Made by a program: the position numbers and the translations under genes. Shown piece by piece: positions 11,801 to 21,591 of a stretch of DNA of 64,000 nt. The notes below the pieces were generated by a model. That model was not told the origin of the DNA. It did not search any database and worked only from the letters and a program-made list of their open reading frames with translations. This DNA is from Corella eumyota (lineage: Eukaryota; Chordata; Ascidiacea; Phlebobranchia; Corellidae), in the NCBI GenBank assembly GCA_963082875.1, contig OY720099.1:19263066-19327065 (forward strand), in the 5' to 3' direction. Position 1 is the first letter of the stretch. Each line of letters opens with the position of its first letter.

Positions 11801-13858
11801 TTAACTTACTCGCTGAGTCTGTTATCCAACTCCGATCCTCGTTAAAAGCGTTACACGAGTAACCGTCGCCTGTAAATCCGTTGCCACAACTACAAGTATA
11901 GCTCCCTCTCGTGTTCAAACAGTTGGCGTGCCAATCACATAGATTTTCTTGGAGGCATTCGTTTATATCTTAAACAAAAATAGTTAAGTTAATACAGGCC
12001 TTTAAGGTTATGGGTTTGAGCCGCACCAATGCCACATTATTCGCCCTTGAGTCTGACGTTTACAGATAGCTTAAACACGTCACAATAGCACACCCTTTCC
12101 TAATAAAATATAAAACCTATTACCTTACCTTACAAGGTAACGCAAACGAAAAGTAAAAAATTATTTAAATGGAAGTTTAAAATTCAAATTTTTTGAAGTA
12201 AATTGTATAAATCCCTTATTATTATTGGGAAAAAATGTGATAAAATTTCCATTAAAAAGTGAGTCAGTTTATTACACATAATTATTGTTTTTATAGACTC
12301 GGAAAATGTCTCGTGGGGGAATTTCGGAGAAGATTTGAAATTGATTTTATCAAATAGGTAAAAGTTTACATTTTTGTTGAGCGACAGACCACACCTCGGA
12401 TTAAAACGTGAGGGCTTTAAATAGTTTAACTATTTACTTAAAACAGATTATATTAGAAAATTGTTTTTCTTAATTTTAATTTTTACCAATTCGAAGTTTT
12501 TCAGTTTAAATTACTTAAAAGTATTGGGTTTTATATATTTTGAAAAAATGGTGTGCAGTTGTGTCGTGTTTTAAGCAATTCGTAAACGCCGGGCTTGCAG
12601 ATAAATATACTATGACATTGGTGCGGCTCGAACTCGAAACCTTTTGGCTCGTAATCCGACGCTATGACAGGTATCACGAATTAATTATCCTTACCTTCGC
12701 ATTGGACGACGCTGTGCGACCACGTCCCGCTGTCGAGACACCGCAATTCAGACACCGAGTTTTCACTCTGCGAGGTCACTTGATAACCTTTTGCGCATCT
12801 GACCTCTATCGTGTCATTGACTGCGTAGTTGTTGCCAATCGATATAACACCGTTTCCTAATACGGGCGCAGGACAATCTGTACAAAAAAGATTTTAGTAA
12901 ATTGTCATTGAATTAAATTACAAAATTACATTTAAATGAAATAAAAAAACGATAATTTGGCTTCATTTTGTATGCAAATTTTGTAAATTGGTCTTCGTTG
13001 TAATATCTGATAAAGTTTATCTAGATTTAGGGTGTAAAACTTACCCGGGACGCAGTTGTAGGAAAGGTTTAAGTAGTTATCCCCGTCATAACATCTTTCC
13101 CCGTCTTGTTCGTAACTTGTACCCAGAGTTTCTTCGTTTACTCTTAAAATACACGACTGCAATCCCAGACAAATATCCCTGGTACGCTCAGTGACATCTG
13201 GTGTAGAACAAACTTGTTTTCTGGCCCCACTATCGCTAAGGCAAATATAATCTGACTCTGATGACCTCCCGTACGCTGCTGTGACAACGTAGACTGAAGT
13301 GCTAGGATCGCATTCCAGTCGTATCGTTGCTTTGTTACATGAGATTACTTGTCGCTCTGTTGAAGATACATTAGTATAAATATAACAGTGTTTTAATTAA
13401 CAAAATCAAGTACAAAAGTGTGTTAATAATTTAGCATGTAAATTGGTAAACTTGTGTAAATATCATATAATTGGTGTTTTGTACAGGTGTATACAAAGTG
13501 TTACATATTTTGTCGTTCAACGTAAGTTTTAAACAAGACATAAATAATAATTACATACAATTACCTACGCAGTAACCTAATTTTTAACTTGTCTTAAACG
13601 CCAAAAACAATATATATATTAGCAAAATTTAAAAATGAATATATGGTGTTTTTTGTGTTTAATATAAAGCTTTGTTGATGTTTAAAGTTACTTAAGTTAA
13701 ACTGTATATAAACAATGGGCGATGTTACCTGTCGTAGTAGCTCTAATTTGTCTTTCACTTCCCAAACAGTCTTCTAATTGGAGTAAACTAATTAAAACAA
13801 CTACAGTCGTCAATCTAATTGCTTTATGTTGTTGGCCAAATAATTTAAATATATCCAT
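8835..13858 (-). CDS. SUEL lectin / CCP / EGF / CUB single-pass receptor
   Basis: Predicted cell-surface receptor of 792 residues. Ten exons, read on the minus strand: 13858-13729, 13356-13045, 12877-12695, 11968-11810, 11357-11192, 10981-10752, 10583-10395, 10184-9972, 9732-9505, 9403-8835. Order: signal peptide (about 1-33), SUEL/rhamnose-binding lectin domain (about 45-147, with AYGR and the Cys pattern ending YNC), CCP/sushi (148-208), calcium-binding EGF (DINEC start, 209-260), CUB split over two exons (265-393), three CCPs (394-603), one membrane helix (about 613-635, then CCLRGKK), and a basic then tyrosine-rich tail of about 160 residues with 15 Tyr, including YVNS, a Grb2-SH2-type motif. 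The start ATG gives a clean signal peptide. Nearly all domain exons have phase 1-1 borders, the pattern of shuffled extracellular modules. Ligand unknown; carbohydrate binding or innate recognition is inferred from the domains. I do not recognise a named orthologue. Confidence 0.85.
10215..10318 (+). repeat. Family C tRNA-like short repeat, copy 1
   Basis: Contains the family signature: a GCGTCGG segment, then AAAAGGTTTCGGGTTTGAGTC, which resembles a Pol III B box, then GCACTAATGCC. Lies in an intron of the minus-strand receptor gene. Confidence 0.55.
11995..12125 (+). repeat. Family C tRNA-like short repeat, copy 2
   Basis: Shares GGGTTTGAGCCGCACCAATGCC and the following ATTATTCGCCC...GATAGCTTAAACACGTC block with the copy at 15543. 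Located in a receptor intron. Confidence 0.6.
12560..12672 (-). repeat. Family C tRNA-like short repeat, copy 3
   Basis: Reverse orientation relative to the other copies. Its complement reads ATAGCGTCGGATTACGAGCC followed by a good B box (GAGTTCGAGCC), so this copy preserves the tRNA-like head best. It ends about 20 bases from the CCP exon at 12695. Confidence 0.6.
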
Positions 13859-15542
13859 ATTCTGTAATTCATTTATTTATTACATTTTTTGATAAATAAA
13901 AGCGTAAGTTTTGGTTACAAATAGATTAAGCTAAATTATTTAAACGATAAGTTGACGGTTTAAAAGTTTATAAATAAATAATCCCTCTTTAAATATTCAT
14001 CCATTTTGATGTGTTTTTGTTAACTTTGCTTTATGATATCTTTTTAGTTTAACTTTCAAAACACTTTCCGTAACCTTACTGTCATAAATTTATAGGTACA
14101 ATGTGGTGTTAGATTAGGCGTAATATTCTAACTTTTTTTAAATATAGTTTCTTCTGTAAAATCTGACTTAGGCTACGCTGTGTGCGGTATGGTAATATCA
14201 GCATTGGACTAAATATATAATCCCAATTACATCTAATTCTAAGGCGTATTTGCTCTGTATTGAGAAATACCTAATCTTAAACTTATAAGCAATTAATTTT
14301 GTCCTAGCTTATATATTTTCGGCGACAACGTGATTAGATGCTACGTCAGGATAAGTAAAAACACTTGAGACGAATTAAAAGAAAATTCGACGGATCTGTA
14401 AACAACCAAATTCCAGGGCTAGCTTAAATCTATCTGTTCTAACAAAGCCGAAATAAAAAGCCAGTAAACTTTGCGTAAGTCAATTAATAGGTCATAATTT
14501 AGAGACCTATGCTCATACCAGCAGATTTTTCGATTAAAACGCTTATAGTTTAATGTCAGATATCCGCGACAATTTTTTTTGCGGTGGCCTTCGCCAACTT
14601 TCTCGCTTACAAACTGATCCGGTTTTAAGCGCCGGGGGCTACTGGTTTAAGTCACTATCAAGTGTAAGCGACCGGTGATAAACGTTTAACGAATTACCGT
14701 AAAAAATCGAGTTTTAATATCGCTACTCATCGACAGAGTAAACTAAAATGCAATAGACATTTAAATAACTTAATTGTCCGGAAGAAATAACATAAAAACT
14801 GTATTTTACGACTTTTTAATTGCCTATAAACAAAAAAATTTGTTTTTTTAAAGTCCTAACCTTAATAGTTTTATGATGTATATAGTCTATATGCCTTAAA
14901 TCATCTTTATAATTTATGCGACCTAGCGCTCTAAATAAGCCCTGAAGGAGCCTTGTACAGTTAAGATTCTGCGAATTTTTTAATTGCTTTTTCAGTGTAA
15001 ATATTTTGGTAATAAAAAAGGTTTACACAACATTTTTGTTTAATCATTTTTAACAAGAAATTATCAAATGCGGATAAAATTTAAATACCACTTTTAAAAC
15101 TTCAATTTAACCATATTTACATGAAAAAGGGTGTAAGTTACAATTATTAACTAATTATCTTAATCCTAATTAACTAAATAATATCAAATTATTTAACAAA
15201 AAATATAAATTAAATGTAAAAGTTGCAATTAAACTTATGCTAACTACAATTTAAATGATTACTGGTAAAGTGATAAAAATAAAGATTAAAAAAGATAATC
15301 GTCGATCTTAGCTGTAGCTGCAGGTTTATATAAACTTACACCTAGAAAAAATTAATAAAATTTTAATATCTCTTTGACACTCAGACATTTCGTGTGGTTT
15401 TTCGAAAAGTTTATAAAGATATTATCAGTATAATACACAAAGCATGATAAAATGTATAACCGTTGTCTACATTTTTTGAACGTAAACCACCAACTATATA
15501 ATTTAGATAGAAAAACATAAAATATGGCATAAAAACAAATTG

Positions 15543-15670
15543 CTTTTAAAAGATTTCAGGTTTGAGCCGCACCAACGCATTATTCGCCCTTAAGTTTGGC
15601 GTTTACGGATAGCTTAAACACGTCCCAATGGCACACCTTTACCCGTTAAAAATATTAAAAACCAATCCTT
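15543..15670 (+). repeat. Family C tRNA-like short repeat, copy 4
   Basis: Contains TTTGAGCCGCACCAACGC, ATTATTCGCCCTTAAG and AGCTTAAACACGTCCCAATG, as in copy 2. It lies in the intergenic region upstream of the Kelch array. Confidence 0.6.
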
Positions 15671-15707
15671 TTGATGGGATATAACAAACGTACTAAGGTA
15701 CAAATTA

Positions 15708-15751
15708 TTTCCACATAACGTTGTATACAGTTCATAGCTGTTATGTGGAAA
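15708..15751. repeat. 12-bp perfect inverted repeat with 20-base loop
   Basis: TTTCCACATAAC at 15708-15719 and its exact reverse complement at 15740-15751 flank a 20-base loop. It lies about 610 bases upstream of the first Kelch start codon. It could be an operator-like palindrome, an RNA hairpin or a tiny foldback element. Confidence 0.6.
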
Positions 15752-16361
15752 CGTTAATTAGTGCAACTGAAGATTGGATACGTATAAAAGGTTAACAATA
15801 AACTCACAAGCCTAAATTGTGTATTGTTTTATTGTTATGACGCGGTAACTCTACACAAACAATACAATTGATTCAACCCACGTCAATTGTAAAGATCGAA
15901 GTAGGCCTTAAAATATATTTTTAGTAATGACTCGCTTTATTATTAGCGTTGTAGTCTCTCAGCCTAACATATGGATACGCATTGTTCCGTTATTTAACTT
16001 TTTTTAAATAATATTTGTTTTGTATTATGCCTTTACTACGTATTTTAACCATATTGAATGATGAATATATTTCGTAGCACTTATTTAAAGATTTTCTGCA
16101 AAGTGATACTTCTATTTAGGGGATTTACTATCAGATTATTAGTAAATATGGTCCTGCAAAACCTAGCATTAGAATTTATTTGAAATATAGAAGATTAAAA
16201 GGATTTTTTAACTATTTTTAATTTATTTATATTTTATAAACTTATATAGCTATCTCTTGTTGTTTGTAATATAAGACGTATTGTTTAACCAGCATATTTT
16301 TATATTCAGATGTTAGTCTGTTGTTAGTGTGAATACTTGTTGGACTTCTTTAAGTTTTAAA

Positions 16362-19300
16362 ATGGAGACAGTAGGAATATCATCTTTTAATATATTTAAA
16401 TCTTTTAATCAAGATTTTGAAAGCAATCATGCTGTTTGGTTATTAAATAAGTTAAACACGTAAGTAAAGTTTTGTCTTGTTAATTTTTTTTTTTTTTTGT
16501 ATATATATCTTTATCCTCAATGTGGGAGGGTCGACTGCACGACATAAACATAGAGTAACAACTGTTACCCTGACCTAGCCTCAAGTTGACGCAGTTTGGG
16601 ATATTATAGATTAAATTTTCCTGATAGTTTTGCTGCTGAGTAAGTGCTGACTCAGGCTCAACATGAGTTTATTCCGATTATAGCGCTTAACTCAAGGGCA
16701 CTAGAGCACAATAGCAGTTGGGATTGAACCCAAGACCTCATGTGTGGTGTAGCAAGTGTTCTTACCACTACACCGTGTTGCTGGTAATTGTTAGGGATAG
16801 AGACATTTAATATAATAATTATAAAATATATCTTAAACTAACACATATCAATCTGCTTTATTTTTCATCTCATGTGTTAAATTAATTTATTTGTCACTTG
16901 CTAGAGATCGTTTGACTACCAAGGAATCATGTGATGTTAAAATAGTTGCTGGAACAAAGCAGTTTAGTGCACATAAATGCATCCTTTCAGCTTTTTCAGA
17001 ATTTTGGAGAAAAATGTTTACAGTGAAGGTATGGGCAAAATTGTAGTAGTTATGACGAAGTCAACTTTTGTATTCAATATTGTTTTTTTATTCAGATGAA
17101 AGAAAACTATTCTTCTGAAGCACAAATCAATGGTGTTAATGGCGATATAATGAACATTCTGCTTACTTATATTTACACTGGGAAAGTTTCATTAAATGAT
17201 GACAATGTTTACTCGCTGATTGAATCTTCCCATTACATGCAATTACCCTGTAAGATATCTTATACAAGAGATCAAGTGATTTACTTTATTTACCATGAAT
17301 AGTCCTTTATATTATTTTATTAATGTTGAAGGAAAAAAATACAAAAAGATTTGCTACATAAACTAAAGTTAATTAATCATTACCAGTTATATACACCGGC
17401 AGCTGGGTGTAGTGGTAAGAACACTTGCTACACCACCATAAGATTGTGGGATCTTTCCCCACTGATCTCATGCTGCAGCGCCCTTGAGTAAAGCGTTATA
17501 AACTGCTGAGCCAGCACTTAATCAGCATGATAATTACCGGACAATTATAATCTATAATATTTTATTAATAATATTTAAATGTTGCAGTTATTTTGGATCA
17601 TTGCAGCACATATTTGGAGAAAAATCTATCAGAAGAAAATTGCTTCGATGCTTTAAATTGTGCTGTAAAATACGATTTAGTTAAAATCACTAAAATTTCT
17701 CAAAAGATTATTATAAAAAGTTTGGCTGATGGAGAGATTTTGGAAAAATTCATGAATCTTGAATTGAAAAATGTTATAGATTTGATTAATTCATCACACA
17801 AAATGGTATTTGTTCATTAGTTTATATTTAATACATACAACTTATCATTTAATAAATTTTTGTACCATTTTAAACACAGATTTCTGAAGAAACAAAGTTC
17901 AAAGCAATAATCAAATGGGTAAACTCTGACAAAGAAGTTAGAAAAGAAAATTTTTACCAACTTTTTACTCTTCTTGATCTTCAAAATTTTTCCAAGGAGA
18001 TTTTACAAAACTTTATTGCAACAGAGGTACTTACATTTACTTTCAGCTTTGTTTTTTAGTATTTCTTAATTAACTGTGTAAAAGTTTTAATTATTTTTAT
18101 TTTTAGGAGTTGGTTGCCCAGTCATTTGAGTGTACAAAGTTGGTAATGAATGCTGCCTTTAATTTACCAACAGCTCCCATTTTACCTGAATCAAATAATA
18201 AAGATATCCAAACAGAACCTGGTATATATTTAAAAATTAATAACTATACCTAATTAACTTAAGCTTTCACTTTAGTTTAATTAACATCATGGTAGAAAAA
18301 TTAAATTTTAAGAAATACTGTTTTTAGAAGTATTGGATGTAGAAGTTGCAGCATCTCGAATATTCGATTATTTGCAGTCACGTAACCAATATTCACCAGG
18401 TAATAAAAATGGTGATCCAGACTGTCCTTTTTTATGTTTGTCCCTAAATTAATTAATTTTTTATTTGACTTTGTGATTGTAATTAAACATTATTATACCA
18501 ACAGTTGAAAATCTTCTTATAATTGGCAGTGATGCTCATCATGTTGCACAATTTAATATTAACACCAAAAAGTGGAAAGCACGAAAAGTAAATATTTTTA
18601 AAGATTATATTAGATTTGTTGCCTTTTTTATAAAATGAAGTAAATTATATTTTATTATTTCAGTTGAAAGTAACCAGTTTAAGTAAACTGCTTGTTTTTT
18701 TTGTATATAGTTTTATTCTCAATGTGGGAAAGTCGAATGCGCGATTAAACATAAAGTAACATCAGTTACTCCAACCCAGTCTCGAGTTGCCTGTGGCAGT
18801 TTGGGATATTATAGATTATAATGTGTGGTGTAGCAAGTGTTCTTACCACTACACCACCCTGTTTGTCATACCATAAATGTATTTGTTTTTAGAAACCAAG
18901 TAAATGTGGTTTGTACTCAACTGCATGTCGAACCAAAAATCATGTTTATGTGATGGGTGGAGGGGTGACGGAAAAATCCAAAGCACTTGATGTTGTTGAA
19001 AGATTTGATTTAAATGAAATGAATAAAGGCTGGGAAGAAGTTACCTCTATGATGATAGGCAGAAAACATGCCGCTAGTTCGTGTATTGATGGTAAATCTA
19101 TGGTTTAACTCTAGATTAATATTGGGATAATAATTAATTGGCCACTGGAAAAAAATAATAAAAATATCTATTTTGCTAAATTTAAAATATATGTAAATAA
19201 ACTATGTTTGCTGTGTTATAAAAAATAAAATAACAAAATTTTAAATTTCTTAATTTTATTATTTAGTTTAAGAGGAAGTGTGTATTTTTTAATAAAATAT

Positions 19301-20799
19301 TTTTTAAAGAACTTACATTTATTTTATTTATGTTTTTTAAATAATTTCTCATCTTTCAATTAGTTATCTCTTGTAACTAGTTTGTTTGTGTAGATGACAT
19401 TTTTGTTGTTGGAGGACTTGCTCATGACTCTGGCTGGCTTTCTTCTGGTGAATTTTATGATTCAGAAAGAGACGTTTGGTACAAAATTCCAGACTTAATT
19501 ATAAGAAGACAAGATCATGCAATGCGTTGTATTGGACGTTAGTATAACATATTGTTAAAAATATTTATTTATATACTACTTGTTAAAAGCTGAATGTTAA
19601 GGTGCTTACTTATAATATTTGAAACTGGTATACCAAGGTTTAACTGTGGGGCAAGTTATCTTATACACTCACTAAATGAAGAAGTATAGTCAGCCTTTTT
19701 ACATTAAAGTAAAATTTACGTTTTTAATAAAGTATTTGTGGTAAGAGTTTGTAAATTTTAGGAAAACTTGTTTAATATGAATATTTTTTTTTTTATATAC
19801 GAAAATATTGCTGTTTTAGTTTTTTAAATATATTCATAGGGCAACTCTATGTTATTGGTGGATACACACCAAGTACTAGGCTATCGTCCATGGAAATGTT
19901 AGATCATCGAACTAATTCTTGGCGAAATGCATCTTCAATGTCTTGTGCAAGAGATGACTTAGCTTCTGTTGAGCTTAATGGGGAAATTTATGCAATAGGT
20001 TAGATTAGATGGATTTTTTAGGGTACTTTAAGTTAGCTGTACAAGATACTTTTTTATGCTATCCTTAGTATTTATAAATGCTTATTATTTTAGGTGGCGA
20101 TAGTGGTAATAATACATTAGATACTGTTGAGATTTATCGGCCAAGGGCGAACAAATGGGTTTCTGGAAGTTCATTGCTTCATGCAAGAAAACAACATTGT
20201 GCCTGTGTTGTAGATGGAAAAATCTATGTTGTTGGCGGGTAAAATATTAATAATTTAAATTATTACAACTTGTTGATAGTCCGCTTTATAACAATGCTCT
20301 AAATTCATCAGATATTTGCCCATATAATAATTTACCTGTGCACCACGAACAGCAGTTGCTCTTGTTCTGTGGGTATATAAATGGAAATACATGCCAATAT
20401 ATACATATTCTTTACTAAACTGTACTATATATAGATTAAGATGAGGCATATGAAGTTTTGGGAGACTGTAATTACTTCAGTTTTTTTTGCTCATTTTTGT
20501 CTATTTATGAATGTGTTAGTTTTGCTCATTTTTGTCTATTTATGAATGTGCTAGTAGGGCAAATTTTTAATTTATTTTTACCATCCGAAACTTACCAAAA
20601 TCAAAGCTTAGTTCTTTTTGCTATTATATTTTATGTCAGTAAAAAAAGTTTTAATATATTTTAAAATAGGTGTAAGAATCAAGGAAGTATTTGTATTGCT
20701 CAAAATTCCATAGAAATGTTTGATCCTGCTGTTGGAGAATGGCAATTAGTCACAAAATTAACTAGACCACGATATGATTCTTCTGTTGTTGCATTTTAA
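16362..20799 (+). CDS. BTB-BACK-Kelch protein, array copy 1
   Basis: KLHL-type protein of 595 residues. The family usually bridges Cullin-3 to substrates for ubiquitination. Exons: 16362-16459, 16905-17028, 17096-17249, 17588-17805, 17880-18026, 18107-18221, 18328-18399, 18505-18587, 18893-19091, 19394-19537, 19840-19998, 20094-20238, 20670-20799; frame continuous. Exons 1-3 give the BTB domain (CDVKIVAG, LLTYIYTGKV), exons 4-5 the BACK domain (ENCFDALNCAV, FKAIIKWV), exons 6-7 a short variable linker, exons 8-13 the Kelch blades (repeated GG with Y and W, such as VYVMGGG, FVVGG, YVIGG, YVVGG). The N-terminal leader METVGIS is shared by all four copies. One linker exon only, the fewest in the array. 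Introns 1, 3 and 8 contain family A SINEs. The donor after 19537 is GTTAGT. The substrate is unknown. It is intact as read. Confidence 0.88.
16483..16784 (-). repeat. Family A SINE, full-length copy
   Basis: Runs from a poly(T) end through TATATCTTTATCCTC to the reversed tRNA-like head ending GTGTTGCTGG. The reversed B box (GGGATTGAACCC) is intact. Located in intron 1 of Kelch copy 1. Confidence 0.85.
17396..17566 (+). repeat. Family A SINE, 3'-truncated copy
   Basis: Starts CCGGCAGC and keeps the head (GTGTAGTGGTAAGAAC); the body stops near the ATAATCTATAATATT segment with no A-tail. In intron 3 of Kelch copy 1, in the opposite orientation to most copies in the array. Confidence 0.8.
18694..18861 (-). 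repeat. Family A SINE with internal deletion
   Basis: The poly(T) end and body run to GATTATAAT and then jump straight to the reversed head (GTGTGGTGTAGCAAG...CACCACCC). It is in intron 8 of Kelch copy 1, the same intron that holds SINEs in copies 2 and 4. Confidence 0.8.
20311..20440 (+). repeat. Family B repeat, diverged
   Basis: Shares the order TTTGCCC...ATAATTTACCTGTGCACCAC...TATAAAT...ACATATTCTTTACTAA...TATATAGATT with the better copies in the PDE2A gene. Located in the last intron of Kelch copy 1. Confidence 0.5.
20484..20553. repeat. 35-bp direct tandem duplication
   Basis: Two adjacent copies of a 35-base unit containing GCTCATTTTTGTCTATTTAT, differing at one base, in the last intron of Kelch copy 1. 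Confidence 0.8.
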
Positions 20800-21591
20800 C
20801 TTATTTACTTAAACATAATTAATTTTTTCTAAAGTTTTGCTTTAGTGTTCTAAACGTAATATTTATCACGCAGTAAATCTAACAGTTTAATTTGATTTAA
20901 AAAATTGTTTTTTTTTTTGTAGCTTTTTAAATGTAAACCTGTAATACCTAGATTTCTGCACTTTTTTAATAATATTGTAAACCTTTTTTTACCTTAGTAA
21001 ATATTTAAATTTTAATGTTTTATTTTTTATATATTTTTTAACTTGTGTGTGTAAAAAAACTAATATTTCTTAAAGAGTAGTGCTTGGCAATTTATATATT
21101 TCTAATTAGAGAAACCTGTTGGGTTTACATTATTTGTTTTCAGCAAATGATTAGGTTACATTAGATCTATGTATAAACTTACTGAAATAAAAACACATTT
21201 CTAAGAGAAGCTGTTAAAGACAGTTTAAATAATAACCTACCCCCAAATTTCAGTGGGTAATCAAGCGTTTTCCCTTTTTCTGATTTGTCATTGCCATACA
21301 TTTCTCCTAAAGATCTACACAGTGTGTAAAATAAAACTTGCTTTTTGACTTCAGGAAACTTCAGCCTGGAAAAACATTCTAGGCAGCTAGAGAAAAAAGT
21401 TACATTTTAGGCAGCTAAAGGTTTTTACTTAAAAGGATATTCTTATTATAAAAGTTTAAAAAGTAGTGTTTTTAAGATATCTGTGCAGTTTCTAAATAAA
21501 ACTTTTAATTTGATTTATATCTATAAAATAGCATTAGTATTCATGTTTAAACTTATTGAAAACATCATTTCTGTTTAAATTGGAATATAAA
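20800..21591. other. 3' UTR of copy 1 and promoter region of copy 2
   Basis: Contains AATAAA at 21186 within AATAAAAACACATTT, a motif found at a similar distance after copies 1-3. The block 21186-21341 and the 50 bases before copy 2 are nearly identical to the corresponding region before copy 3. Either the promoter has been duplicated with the gene or it is conserved. Confidence 0.6.

Larger units (their letters stand above)
13859..16361. other. 2.5-kb intergenic region between divergent genes
   Basis: It separates the receptor (minus) from the first Kelch gene (plus), so it should contain both promoters. A GC-richer patch at 14575-14690 has a weak tRNA-like look (GGTTTAAGTCACT) but was not classed. 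A family C copy and a hairpin are listed separately. No further coding exon was recognised. Confidence 0.6.

Noticed and set aside
12540-12860. 106-codon plus-strand open frame
   Set aside because: It is antisense to the CCP exon at 12695-12877 plus a family C repeat; it has no independent support.
14575-14690. GC-richer segment with a vague B-box-like run
   Set aside because: Too weak to call a tRNA gene or a repeat; only one copy seen in the window.
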